A stretch of 64,000 nt of DNA from NCBI GenBank assembly GCA_006176705.1, contig QRFJ01002516.1, positions 186,001-250,000 on the forward strand, in the 5' to 3' direction. Numbering within the stretch: the stretch's first letter is position 1; each line of letters starts with the position of its first letter. A model generated the notes under the pieces. It had not been told where the DNA came from. It worked only from the letters and a program-made list of their open reading frames with translations, and did not search any database. Positions 47,039 to 59,815 of the stretch are shown here, in pieces. The position numbers and the translations under genes were made by a program. This DNA comes from Cocos nucifera (taxonomy: Eukaryota > Streptophyta > Magnoliopsida > Arecales > Arecaceae).

Positions 47039-48600
47039 ATCTTCATGAGGAGACATGAAGAACATATCCAGTACAAGGAAGAGGAGAACAGGATTTGGCA
47101 GAAGAAGAACAAAAAAAAAAGTTGTTCTAGGGCCGATCTAGAGGGCGCAGTAGGAGATCTTCTTCGGTAGGAACATCGTAGGTGGCGGCATTGATTTTGA
47201 TGGTGGCACATGGCAGTGGTGCGCGCGTGCGAGAGAGGCAACCAACCAGCGACAGTGGCTGGTGGAACGTGGTGAGCAGACATGCATGCAACGGGAGTTG
47301 ATCGAAGAGGAAGAAAAAGCTATGGTGATGCAGTGGTTGCGGGTCTGGTGGCTTTAGGTGACGTGGTGGTGTCGGATGCGGTGGTGGGAACGAGCTGCAG
47401 AGGCATCGAATCCAGTGGCCATGATGTGCATGCACAGCGGAAGCCCAAGGAGCATGGATCCAGCAATGGCAATCCGATCCAATGATGGTGGTGCCTAGAT
47501 CTGGCGAAGAAGGATGCCATGTATCTGGCCATCGATGGGGTGCTCAGGAGGGTCTCGGGTGTGGTTGTGCATAGATCCTCCATGGTGGAGCTCAAATCCG
47601 GCAACGATGGTGCGATATGGCATAGTGGAAGCTTGGGATCCGATCTGGGAGCACCGATCTAGTGGTGGCATGCCCAGTTCGATGGCGGCGCACGGATCCA
47701 AGCAAGATGGTGTATGGCCCCCTCTTCCTCTCGATGTGCAGATCCAAACCGATAGTGGTGGCGTGCGAATGGCGATAGCGACGGCATGCCGCAGTGGTGA
47801 TCCGATAGTGGCGGCACTTGGTTCCAGTGATGGTTGCATGGGCAGATAATGGCTGACGGTTGGATTCTAGTTTTGGAATGAGATGAAGAGAGAAAGGAGG
47901 AAGGAGCCAAAGGAGAGAGCCTAAAAGGTTCTAGGAGAGAGAAAAAAAAGGATTTGAAGTTTTTTTTTTTTTTTCTCTCTATTGTTCGTGCTATTCTTCT
48001 GGATGCAGCTGGGGTGCTGGTAATTTATTTGGCATGTTAGAAGAGGGGTACTTAAGAGCTTGGGGTCTAGGTGGAGCTGAAGAAACAACTATTCAGTCTG
48101 GTGAAAGGCTGAAAAAATAGTTAGGATGTATTCAGTGATGCAATTGGTTGGAGCCTTGAGGGTGATGGAGATGGATAATCCATGCAGGTCCAGTAGGTTA
48201 GGGCTGGATGACTGTAGAGCGGTATAGAGATGAGTCAGAAAGTGCTGGAGTGCTATAGTAACGCTACCCAGGAGGCATTGAGGCTGAGAGAGGATCGACG
48301 GTGTAGCAACCGAGAGAGGTATCTCAATAGAGAGTTTCATGAATATCTCAGGAAGATTGAAAGCAAATCTCAAAGAGAGCCAGGGGGTCTTAGAGAGCGC
48401 CAAGAAAATCTAGCAGTCGAGAGTATCTTAGATCAGGTTTCTTCTGTAGGAGCACCAAGGAGAGTTACAGTTCAGGTGGAGGATGATTTATATACAGCAA
48501 GAGAGGATCCGGATACCTATGAGGAGATGATGTCAAGATGAGATAGGGAGTGCTGGAGTACTGCAGTAGTGCTTTCCTAAAGACACGAGGCTGAGAGTTT
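47039..48600 (+). other. Element H leader: GC- and G-rich region with one 103-codon frame
   Basis: 47120-47870 is clearly more GC-rich than the rest, with repeated GGTGG/GGCGG/GATGG words and many CpGs. Opposite-strand open frames there come from this composition. The + strand frame 48230-48541 encodes a hydrophilic, Arg/Glu-rich peptide that I do not recognise; its end (EDPDTYEEMMSR) is weakly like the linker before copia RT, but position and lack of gag argue against that. Element I is inserted at 48601. The purpose of this sequence is unknown; it could be a long leader of a non-autonomous element. Confidence 0.45.
48229..48597 (+). repeat. Diverged direct repeat, about 65 bases, 307 apart
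   Basis: 48229-48296 and 48536-48597 both read AGATGAG, GTGCTGGAGT and GAGGCTGAGAG with changes between. The second copy ends at the insertion point of I. Confidence 0.6.
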
Positions 48601-51100
48601 TGGAAATTATGTCCTAAAGCCAATTATCAGCTCGTTGATGGTTGAGATATTGTAATTAATTTATTAATTAATAAAAAATATTTTGGTATATTTTTTCATC
48701 ACTAGTTTACATCTTCTAATGAACTCCATTATTGTGATGAAGTTCTTAAAACTATTTAGTTTTGATAAAGAGAGGATTTATCGATTAGTTCTTAAATTTA
48801 TTCATGACCAAATGATAGGCTATTAATTAGGACGACAGCATCTATCGAGCATAGATCATTATATGCCATATAGGTTGGTTGTCCTATTAACCAAGATGTG
48901 TGGAGACATTGGTATGGCATATAGGTGAGATGTATGGATACATCATCATTGAACGTGATCAACTCTAGAGTATTCTACTGTCGAGAATGTCTCTAATGGG
49001 ATATAGGTATCAGTATCCTTTAGACCTCAGATCACTTCAGTGACTTGCAAGCAACTTACTATGCTTTGGTACTGGACTAACTGAATTTCTAATTTAGCAA
49101 CGAAAGGCTTTTGGGTACAGTCAAGTACTTACAAAGTCAGAGTATGATCAAGATGGAATTGACCACTCCAAGAGTTGGAGAATAATGTATCACTGTATTT
49201 CAATATAGCAAAATCTTGGCCAGGGTAATCCATCAGATGGATTTCATATTTTGAAATACAATGTGGACAACCTGATCAGAGTTGATAGTTGAACTTTGAT
49301 TTGTCCTACAAACATTGTGGTCAAGGGGATGAATTATATGGAAACTATATCCGCATCAGTTCTAAGGATGGTGTTCTACACCTTCGACCTATCCGACCGT
49401 TGGATATCATTGCTAGATGGTCACTTCGATTAGTATAAAAATTTATTTCTATGCTATCGACTTAGATTCAGACCTATGAGGTCATACACATTAGAGCTTA
49501 TGATCTGATCGGATGGTTGATCAATGATTAAGAATCATTCTAGAGTTAAACAATCAATATGATTGGTGTTTAACCTAGTGCAAGTGTTGCAGGAGGATTG
49601 ATTAGCAATTAGATTGCTAATTAGCTTAATTTGATTAAACCAATAGGCTGAGATTAAGTCTAATTAAATATGATTTAATTAAATTTGGTTTGGACTTGAT
49701 TAGATTAAGTTCAATTGATTTATTGGATAAGCCAAGTGCAAGGAAGAACTAGTCCTAGTCTAACTAGGACTCGGATTAACCTAATTTTTTAATTTGATTA
49801 AAAAATAAATTAAAATTTAATTTAATTTAATTTAATTTAATTAAGTTTTTAAATAAATTTTGGTCTTATTTAATTGGATTAATTTTATCTTAATTTTATT
49901 TGGTTAAAAGATCTTGTTTGACCAAGTCAAAATAGGAGTCCTAGTCAGTCCTAGTGTGACTAGGACTCCCTATCTCCTTGCGCCACCTTGGTCCCAATGC
50001 TCCCCATACCTATTTTTAGATATTTTTCTTGAAAAATTTCTTTCTTCCTGATTTTCATGCCCCCTCTCTTCCTCCAAGTCATATTTGGAAGTTAGGTGGA
50101 AGACTAAGTCAAAGGAGGAATTGATTTTGCTTAGGATCCTATGAGATAGAATCTTTATTGACCAAAACATCTTTCCTTGAGTGCCACCCCCTTTTTTAAT
50201 TAATTCTTCTCTTATTTCATGAAAATAATTTCCTTTTTTATGCTCCCTCCCTTATCGATCCATGCCAAAAATTGTGGAGGAGGCACCTAACTCTTGGGCG
50301 CCCCAACAACTTTCCATGTTTGGATATTCCTAGTCTAAAAATTTGACCCAATTTGGACTCTTCTTTTTTCTCTATTTATTGGATGAATTTTATTCTAATT
50401 TTTTTATAAAATATAGAGCTTTGGGAGAGGTTTGGGGTGTACAAAAATTAGAGAAAGAGGGTCCTTAGACGTGGGGGTTCGATAGGCACCAAGCTAGATG
50501 TCTAGGTGAGAGAAAAAAGAAGAAGAAGAGGGTCTTCTTCTAGGGCTATTTTATTTTCAATCTCTCCTCCTTTCTTTTGAGTTTTTTTGAGAGTTTCAGA
50601 TCAGCAAACTCTCATTTTTCTTGTCATATTTTGGAGAGTCCAAATTTTGAAGAAGGGAGCATCGGATCTATCATCAAAGAAGGATCAACACAGTACTAGC
50701 ATGTTGTGCTGATTTTCTGCATCGGACTTTAGATCAGAGATCGTAGGCTCATGTGGATGACTCCTAGAGGCCGGATGCATGTGCGGCTCATGATTTCATC
50801 ATCAAGGCTGGATCAACAAGTTAGAATATCTAAACTTGCTTAGGTAATAGATCTGATATATAAACTTCATATCTGCATTTGATGTTGTAGTGTAGATCTA
50901 GGTTGATTTGATCAATCTTTTGCTTTCTTATTTATTTTTAATTTTTAATTTAATATCATATCTTGATCATGTAATTGATTTAAGATCTAGATATTTATAT
51001 ATTTATTTAAATAAATATTTAATTTATTTATATCTTTCGTAGTAAGTTCTTGAAAAAGTTTTCAAGATCTACCTATAAAACCCTAGATCTGGTTCCTTCA
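48601..51100 (+). repeat. 5' LTR of copia element I
   Basis: TGGAAATTATGTCC...GGTTCCTTCA, 2500 bases. Partner at 56836-58375. The left flank AGTTT (48596-48600) is the probable target duplication, but the right end of I is lost. It includes AT-rich tracts (49790-49860). No coding content. Confidence 0.88.
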
Positions 51101-51102
51101 AT

Positions 51103-51119
51103 TGGTATCAGAGCCTAGG
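51103..51119 (+). promoter_or_regulatory. Primer-binding site of element I
   Basis: TGGTATCAGAGCCTAGG two bases after the LTR end; initiator Met-tRNA type. Confidence 0.88.
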
Positions 51120-52855
51120 TTCTTACTACATAATTTTTATGCATATCTAGCTTATTTCTTAGATTAGATCTAATTTAAAATCTAATTATTAAATTTAAAA
51201 TTAAAAAAAATAAAAAATAAAATATTTTAGATTGCATGGACTGTCATAAGGTTGTCTTGTTGTATGGTTTACCCCTTACAGTGAATAGATTGTCCCAGTA
51301 CGTGCTGATCTAAAATATTGATCATAAAATTTTAGATTAGATCTAAGAGATTTTATGATCTAATTAAAAATATTTTAATCTAATTTCAATCATCATAAAT
51401 GTGTTAGATTTGATCTAGGGATATTTATGATTGATTATTATTGAAACTGTTTCAATTACATGAATCTATTTAGATTAGATCTAAAGTAGTTTTATATTTA
51501 TTTTACTTGCATATTGATTATGAATTAAATATGTAACTTGATTGATAGAACCATGTTGTAAAAATATTTTACAAATATGAAAATTATTTTTGAAAAGCCA
51601 AACCCCAATCCTCAGTCCAAAACTTAATTAAGAATTAAGAAGTTATTTGATTAGATTCTAGGATTGTAAAATGAAGATTCTAGGACACAAATCATAACAC
51701 ATTAGGTTAAATGGGTTAGTGGAGATTAGGTCCATTAATTGGGTTAGACCTAGGGTTAGATTAAAGAATGGACTTAATTAGAGAATTGACTAAATCTAAT
51801 CAATTATTATCTTAGATTAGGTCAAGGATTCTCTAGATCAATTACAATAATTGTAGTTGGTCAAGTCCATGTCTTTGAAAATATCCAAGATGGATTTGAT
51901 TCTTGGCTATGCGGTCTAGCACGATCTATTAGGTTGATCTAATTGAAACTAATTAAACTAGTTGGTGTCTAAGATAAATCAGACCAGTGGTTTTTAATTG
52001 GTAGCCCGCTTACCTGACCATTTCTGATGGTGTCTAAGGCAAGCCTGGCAGACCCTTCCACTGATCGAACTTACCTGGCCTCTTGGTGAGATTATGTTTT
52101 GATTGGATTGCTCGACTATTTAAGCTAACCCATGTCAGCTAGATAAATTAGTTTGACTGATTCAGGTGCTCCTAGACCAACCTATTAATGATCTTCCTTA
52201 AGCTGACTTGATGAAGTTAGTGGAAGAATCATGACAAGCTGGTTAATCTGATCTACTCACTTTTATAAATAAATTTTCTAAAATTATTAGGTCTCTAAAA
52301 TGAAATAGTTATATGATAACTGGATCATAGCCTCCCATTAATGTGGATGATAATGGATCCATCAGTTGGATAATCATTGGAGGCCCAAAGGCCTGGTGCT
52401 TATCGATTGATGAAATTATCATTTATTATATGATCTCTTGGATATATCTTTCTAAATGATGGTCAGGTAGGCCAACTAAAGTTAGGCCTGATCATTCATT
52501 ATTGGATGGGCCAAGTATGGTCATCTTAATGGTTGGACCTAACTGGATCCTTTTCTAAGAAGGCCAAAGCCAACTGATCAGGACCTGAGGTAAAATTTAA
52601 TTACTAAAAATTATTTAAAAAAAGATTGGTTATGAACCTATCCTTAGATGTACATGGGTGGGCCAATCAAATTTGGGCTTGTGTACAGTCTATGTAGATT
52701 CTAGCATCCACTAAGGAATTAGGATAATTTTTTGAATTGGAGGTAGAGGCTACCAATTCGAATAAAATAGTGAGAGAAACCTTTTGATTAAAGTCTAAAT
52801 CTTTAGGTTTAATGAATCAATTACTAATTAGATTTTGGTTTTCTTTTATGTAGAC
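51120..52855 (+). other. Untranslated leader of element I
   Basis: About 1.7 kb, AT-rich, no frame of note. It is unlike the leader of the A/C/F/J family apart from short stretches around 51980-52060 (TACCTGACCA). Confidence 0.65.
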
Positions 52856-53740
52856 ATGGCCACTTCTCTATCGCTCCGATCATTATTGAACAACGATATG
52901 TTGGTGGGATCCAACTTCGATAGCTGGTACCGAAAGTTGAAGATTGTCTTAGAGCATGAATGAATCCTATATATGCTGACTAATCCTGCACCTGAGGAGC
53001 CAGCTGCCAATGCACGTGGAACAGTCAGAGACACTTATCAGAAGTGGCTTAGTAACCAAACCATGGTGCGCTGTATTACGCTGGCTACGATGAGCGATGA
53101 GTTTAGTTGCAAGTTTGAGATAGCTCAGCCAAATGAAATGCTCCAAGTATTGGAGGATTCTTTTGGCACACCTGATGATGTTGAGATGCATAAGACTAGT
53201 TGTGCCATCTTCAACGCCAAAATATGGGATGGTGCCTCTGTCACTGATCATGTATTATACATGATCGAGCTGATAGAGCATTTGAGCAAGCTCAGCTTTT
53301 TCTTGCACAAACAACTTGGAAAAGATGCAATACCGAACTCGCTGCCCAAGTCTTATCTCCCATTTCTTACACATTATAGAATATCAAAGCTTGAAGTGGA
53401 CTACCACGGGTTACTAAGGTTACTTTAGAACTTTGAGAAGGATGACCAACTCCATAAGGAGTTGGTGAACTTAGTGGGAGGTTCGTCTTCTCATTCTCGA
53501 TCCTTTAGGAAAGGAAAGAAGAACAAGAAGAAGAAAGCCAAGAAGGTGCATGTTCATGCTAGGACACCTGTGCAGGCTTAGACCCCAAAGACCAAGCCCG
53601 ATAAGAGTCAAGCTGAATGCTTCTTTTGCAAGAAGCAAGGGCACTGAAAGAGGAACTGTCCTTAGTACATTGCCTCCCTGGATCTGAACAGGTAGAGAAA
53701 GAAGTAAGCTATTGCTGGATAAGATATTTATATGATAAAT
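52856..53740 (+). pseudogene. Element I gag
   Basis: ATG at 52856 (MATSLSLRSLLNND). Gag of the copia UBN2 type: FDSWYRKLKIVLEHE, then a TGA at 52961-52963, then an open 151-codon stretch to 53428 including NEMLQVLEDSFGTPDD and LIEHLSKLSFF. It continues past further in-frame stops through a lysine-rich run (53510-53550) to a zinc knuckle with stop in place of Trp (CFFCKKQGH*KRNC, near 53620-53655). The stops seen are one transition from Gln, Trp or Arg codons (TAG for CAG, TGA for TGG or CGA). The sequence family is Tork/Angela-like but distinct from C. Not functional. Confidence 0.85.
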
Positions 53741-55080
53741 TCTTATAATTTTTTTATTTATGATATTACTGACTAGGTATTGGATACCGATAGCCCTTAC
53801 CATATTTGCTATTCATTGAGGGGTTGTAGGTCAGTAGAAGATTCAAGCAAGACGAGAGATTCCTAAATGTTGGAGATGGAAGACCAATTTTAGTTCTAGC
53901 TTTAGAAATTTTGAAACTTATATTTGAATCTCATACCATTGTTCTTAGTGATTTTCATTTTTATCCTAGTTTTCTTTTAAATATCATTTCTGTAAGTCTT
54001 TTGGCCATGAACAATTATGAAATTTCCATAAAGAAATGAGTTTGTAATATCATTGTGAATGGTGTTACTGCTTTCTGTGGATAATTGAATAATGGTGTAT
54101 ATTATTATCACAATCTATTAATGTAGTCTATTCTACTGGCAAGCATCCTAGATTAGATAGTGTATCAGATATCTACTTATGGCATTGTAGGCTAGGTCAT
54201 ATAAACAAGAATAGGATAAATAGGTTGACTCAGGAGGGATTCCTTGAAGTTAATGATTGTGAATCACTTCTAACCTATGAGTCATGTCTTCTTGGTAAAA
54301 TGACCAAATCACCTTTCATTGGAAAAGGTGAGAGAGCTGATGAGCTCTTAGATCTAGTACATACTAATGTATGTGGATCAATGAGCATAAGTGCTAGAGG
54401 TGGATATGTCTACTTCATCACTTTCATAGATGATCTATCTAGATATGTATATATCTATCTAATGAAATACAAGTCGGATTCTTTTGAAATGTTTAAATGA
54501 TTCTGAAGTGAAGTAGAAAAATAAACTAGAAAGAATATTAAAACTCTTCAATCTGATCGAGGAGGAGAATACCTTTCTGGTGAGTTTCTCATATATCTAA
54601 GAGAGAATAAAATTCTCTCCCAATGGACTGCTCCTGGAACACCACAGCATAATGGTGTGTCTGAAAGGAGGAATCGGACTTTGTTAGACATGATCCGATC
54701 CATGATGGGATTTGTCAGCTTGTCGATATCCTTCTAGGGATATGCACTCGAATCGGCTTGTTATCTATTAAATAGGATTTCAAGTAAGTCTATAGTTAAA
54801 CCCCATATGAGATATGGACAGGGCATTAACCAGCACTTTCACACCTTAGAGTTTGGGGGTGCCCGGCTTATGTCAAATGGTTAGTTATAGACAAACTTGG
54901 ACTTAGGTCTGACAAGTGTACATTCATAGGGTACCTAAAAGAGATCGAAGGATACTATTTCTATCATGCTGATGAACAAAAGGTATTCGTCAGCCTTAGG
55001 GCAATCTTTTTGGAAAAAAAGTTTCTTGATGAAGGAACTATTGCCTCTAAGGTTGAACTTGATGAAATTTAGCAGATAAA
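53741..55080 (+). pseudogene. Element I protease and integrase
   Basis: Protease motif near 53780 reads VLDTDSPYHIC, so the DTG active-site Gly is Asp (GGT to GAT). The HHCC region follows (WHCRLGHINKNRI, YESCLLGK; 54180-54300), then the first IN Asp region HTNVCGS, where the catalytic Asp is Asn (GAT to AAT, near 54365), YFITFIDDLSRY, a stop at 54498, then SDRGGEY and GVSERRN (54560-54680) and the IN C-terminus with several stops to about 55080. Catalytic residues are lost in both enzymes. Confidence 0.85.
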
Positions 55081-56814
55081 AAGTTTAACACAGAATGTTG
55101 AACCTAAGTTGGATTTGATCAGATCAGATTCGAAGCCTAGTGAACCTGCACCATTAAGATGATCCGGTAGAGTACTCCGCCATCCGGATAGATACTATGG
55201 ATTCTTGGTCCAGGATGGTGATCCCATCAAACTCGATGAGAATGATGAGGATCCGATCACTTATATGGATGCGATGCAGAGATCCAACTCTAAAAAATGG
55301 CTAGAAGCCATGAGATCTGAAGTGGATTCCATGAAGGTCAATGATGTATGGATATTAGTTGATCTACCTGAAGGGGTTAAACCCATTGGGTGTAAATGGG
55401 TCTTCAAAAAAAAGAAGGGTGCAGATGGAAAGATGGAGACCTATAAAGCCCGTTTGGTTGCTAAGGGGTATCATCAACATTATGGTATTGACTATGACAA
55501 GACATTCTCTTCTATGGTAATGCTCAAGTCCATTCGGATCATGCTTGCCATTACTGCCCATCTGGACTATGAGATCTGACAGATGAATGTGAAGATAGCT
55601 TTTTAAATGGAGAGTTGACCAAAGAGGTGTATATGATATAAGCTGAAGGGTTCACATCCATAGATAAGTCCAAGGTGTACAAGCTTCAGAGATCCATTTA
55701 TGGATTGAAGCAGGCATCTCAAAGTTGGAACATGCATTTTGATAAAATAATAAAAACATATGGCTTCATTAAGAACGGAGAAGAATCCTGCATTTACAAA
55801 TGAGCAAATGGTCCAGCAGTGGTATTCCTTATTTTGTACGTGGATGATATTCTCTTAATCGAAAATGATATCCCCACACTACAAGAAATAAAAGTCAGAT
55901 TGTCATCACAGTTTTCCATGAAGGATTTGGGTGAAGCATCCTACATCCTAGGGATGAAGATCTATAGGGATAGATCTAAAAAGATGCCTGGTATATCCTA
56001 ATCTACGTATATAGAAACTGTGCTGAAGAGGTTCAACATGGAGAATTTCAAAAAGGACTATCTTCTAATAGGCTAAAAAATTTCTCTTTCTAAGAAAGAT
56101 TATCCAACAATTCCTGAAGAGAGAGAGCGTATGAGTAGAATTTCATATGCTTCAATAGTGGGGTCTATTATATATATAATGACATGTACGAGACCAAATG
56201 TGGCATGCCCACTAGGAGTAGTGAGTAGATACCAGTCTGACCCTAAAAAAAATCATTGGAAGGTGGTTAAAATCATCCTTAAGTATTTGAGAAATACTAA
56301 GGACCAATTGTTGGTTTATGGTGAGTCAGTCTGAAGCTTATGGGATTTACAGACTCCAACTTTCAATCTGATCATGATGACAGTAAAAGTGTGTTAGGAT
56401 ATATCTTTACTCTAAATGGTGGAGCCATCTGTTAGAAAAGTTTCAAGCAGCATACAGTAGATGACTATTTGCGAAGCAGAGTACATGACAGCATCAGATG
56501 CAGCAAAAAAGCTATGTGGCTGATGAAGTTCATCACCGAGCTTAGAGCAGTACCTTCAATTGATGGTCCAGTCCTGCTCTACTGTGACAACACTGACGTC
56601 ATAGCTCAGGCAAAGGAACCGAAGGCACACCAATGAACAAAGCACATTCTGTGCTGCTTCCATTTGATTCATGAGATTGTGGATCGTGATGATGTCGACC
56701 TTCAGAAGATCGATAGAAAGGAGAATCTAGCCGACCCCTTCACTAAAGCCCTGGCAATCAAGGAGTTCGACAACCATAAGTCGAAGATGGGTATTAGATA
56801 CTGTGCCAAGTGAC
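55081..56814 (+). pseudogene. Element I reverse transcriptase and RNase H
   Basis: The RT N-terminus is open from 55205 to 55579 (KWLEAMRSEVDSM, GCKWVFKKKKGADG, ARLVAKGYHQHYGIDY). Next come a stop and QMNVKIAF, in which the first catalytic Asp is Asn, and a one-base loss shifts the frame. Further on are LYGLKQASQSWN in sequence terms (55690-55730), YVDD kept at 55837-55848, and DLGEASYILGMKIYRDRS. RNase H: ARPxxxx-type CTRPNVACPLGVVSRYQSD (56131-56334), TDSNF for TDSDF near 56350, then a damaged EAEY region, YCDNT, and the C-terminus DPFTKALAIKEFDNH ending near 56814. Confidence 0.87.
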
Positions 56815-56820
56815 TTTAGG

Positions 56821-56835
56821 ATAAGTAGGAGTTAT
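56821..56835 (+). promoter_or_regulatory. Polypurine tract of element I
   Basis: ATAAGTAGGAGTTAT directly before the 3' LTR start TGAAAATTATG. Confidence 0.7.
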
Positions 56836-58375
56836 TGAAAATTATGTCCCAAAGCCAATCGTCAACCTGTTGATGGTTGAGATATTATAATTGATTTATT
56901 AATTACTAAAAAATATTTTGGCATCTTTTTTCATCATAAGTTTACATCTTCTAATGAACTCCATTACTGTGATGAAGTCCTTATGACTTTTAGTTTCGAT
57001 AAAAAGAGGATTTATCGATTAGTCCTTAAATTTATTCACGATCAAATGATAGGCTATTAATTAGGATGATAGTGACTATCGAGCATAGATCGTTATATGC
57101 CATATAGGTTGGTTGTCCTCTTAATCAAGGTGTGTGGAGACACTGGTATGGCATACAGGTGAGATGTATGGGTACATCATCATTGAACGTGACCAACTCT
57201 AGAGCATTCTACTGTCGAGAATGTCTCTGATGGGATATAGGTATAAGTATCCCTTAGACCTGAGATCATCTTAGTAACTTGCAAGCAACATACCGTGCTT
57301 TGGTATTGGACTAACTGAATTTCTAATTCAACAACGAAAGGCTTCTAGGCACAGTCAAGTACTTACGAAGTCGGAGTGTGATCAAGATGAAATTGACCAC
57401 TCCAAGCATTGGAGAAGAATGTATCACTATATTTCAATATAGCAAAACCTTAGCTAGAATAATCCATTAGATAGATTTGATATTTTGAAATACAATGTGG
57501 ACAACCCGATCAAAGTTGACAATTGAACTCTGATGTGTCCTACAGTTGAACTCTGATGTGTCTTATGAGATAGAATCCTTGTTGACCAAAACATCTTCCC
57601 TTGAGTGCCACCTCCTCTTTTAATTAATTTTTCTCTTATTCCATGAAAATAATCTTCTTTTTTATGCACCCTCCCTTGCTGGTCCATGCCAAAAATTATG
57701 GAGGAGGTGCCCAAGAGTTGGGCGCCCCAACAACTTCCCATGTTTGGATATTCCTGGTCTAAAAATTTGACCTAACTTAGACTCTTCTTTTTCTCTATTT
57801 ATTGGATGAATTTTGTTCTAATTTTTTTTAAAAATATAGAGCTTTGGGAGAGGTTTGGGGTGTGCAAAAATCAGAGAAAGAGGATCCTTGGGCATGGGGG
57901 TTCCATAGGCACCAAACTAGGTGTCTAGGTGAGAGAAAAGAGAAGAAGAAGAGGGTCTTCTTCTAGGGCTGTTTTATTTTCAATCTCTCCTACTTTCTTT
58001 TGAGTTTTTTTGAGAGAGTCTCAGATCAGCAAACTCTCATCTTCTTTCTCATATTTTGGAGAGTCCAAATTTTAAAGAAGGAAGTATCGGATCGATCGTC
58101 AAAGAAGGATCAGCATAGTGCTAGCATGTTGTGCTGATTTCTTGCATTGGACTTTAGATCAGAGATCATAGGCTTATGTAGATGACTCCTAGAGGCCGAA
58201 CGCATGTGCGGTTCATGACTTCATCCTCAAGATTGGATCAATAAGTTAGAATGTCTAAATTTGCTCAGATAATAGATCTGATCTATAAACTTTATACCTG
58301 TATTTGATGTAGTGTAGATCTTGGTTGATTGATCAATCTTTTACTTTCTTATTTGATTTTAATTTCTGATTTAAT
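56836..58375 (+). repeat. 3' LTR of element I, internally deleted and cut by J
   Basis: Matches 48601-49310, then jumps at about 57540-57563 to the homologue of 50140 and continues to the homologue of about 50950, where J begins. The jump removes about 829 bases and leaves a second copy of TTGAACTCTGATGTGTC (57523-57539 and 57546-57562). The last 150 bases of the LTR are beyond J and out of the window. Confidence 0.85.
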
Positions 58376-59815
58376 TGAAGAAAATTTTTTGAATCAGGTT
58401 CATTCAGATCTAATTGGATCAAGAGAAATATTTTAAAAAAGTTTTTCTTAGATCCAAATCAGATCTGAGACTCTTCAGATCTGATTTTATCAATCTGATA
58501 AAATATAATAAAATAAAATAAATTAAATCTAATTTAATTATACCTTATTATGGGTAATCATATTATCCTATGATGATCCTAATATTTGTCTGAGGTTCCG
58601 GATATAGCCACACAAGCGCCTAGTCTCTATCAGTATCTACTCGGATAGGATCTGGAGATCTTCTTCTTCTCAATCTATGCTCCAAAAATTAGATCTGAAT
58701 CTGATTTTGAAGATCTTCAAAAATGCCTTTGGAAGATCAACTATTGTCTCTTGCAGTAGTGCTGCTTTATTTCTTTTCTATCATCTTTCTCTTGCTTGGA
58801 TCGCACCAAACTTGAGCCCAAAGCCTCTTGGGCGTGAAGAGGAGAGAGAGAATCAGAGGGTGGCATGGAGAAGGAGGGAGAGGGGCTATATGGCATGGGC
58901 AAAGGGTCAAAAAATCTAAATCCTAGGCATAGATAGGGTTTATATAGACCCTATTATGCCATGCAGTACCATATCATTCTCGATTAATCACGACTCTTTA
59001 TGTAATCAGATCCAAATCTGATTGGTGAGATAACTCTAATCTGATCCAATCAGATTAGAGTTCCTTACAAACCTCCTTAGATGGCGCCAAGGCTGGTCAA
59101 AGAAGACTCTTTGGTGCCACCCAAGTAGAGAGCATGAAGCAACCTGGAGTCCCATCTGTATGGGACTCCAGGCATCGTCCTCATTAGGCACACGCCTTCC
59201 TAGGCATGCACTCCCTCCCTTTCTTTCTTTTAGTAGGAGGACAAGGCCCCATCTTCTCTCCTATGGGTGCATGACACATGGGCAAATGTCTAAGTATCAA
59301 AGGTCAATATTTGACCAAAGTCCAAAGACATAATTTAGCAGGTGATGAAAAATGGTAGGTGTTGTCTCAAATTTATCTCATAAATTAAGACAATCCTTTT
59401 CTGACCGAACAAACTCTAGTTAGACCAAGTAAAGATTTCTAAGTGAGCTCAAACATATTTAGCTTAGTAGAGACAAGCTTTAATGATTGTTGAAGGAGAA
59501 CATTAGTTTCAATTGTGTGCTAGCACGATTTCCTTGAACCTAATTGAATCTTATTCAAATTAATTAAACTGGATTAGTTCAATTGATGATATCCAAATCT
59601 AAACCCTTATTTGTGTGACCCAGTTAGGTTCAGTTCCGTATGGTAATGGGATATGTCATGATCTCTATCATCGACATCATCGAAACATCTTTCGATGGAT
59701 CAGAACTTTTCAGATTTAGACAACTAGTATGATCGATCATCTAGATCATTCTAATTTCTCTCAAAATCCACCAGTGACACCTAGCAGCATATGGTGGCAA
59801 CCCATCAGAATTGAA
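58376..59815 (-). mobile_element. 3' LTR of element J, truncated by deletion
   Basis: + strand TGAAGAAAATTTTTTG..., a C/F-type LTR with many transitions. It carries a TATATAAAC box (58938-58947) and remnants of the W-box region (59280-59330). At 59816 it stops inside the LTR and joins the integrase region. Only about 1.44 kb of about 2.28 kb remain. The left flank TTAAT (58371-58375) may be the target duplication. Confidence 0.82.

Noticed and set aside
46936..47910. Several overlapping His/Pro/Ser-rich frames on the - strand
   Set aside because: Produced by the G-rich composition of the H leader on the other strand; overlapping frames on both strands, no domain.
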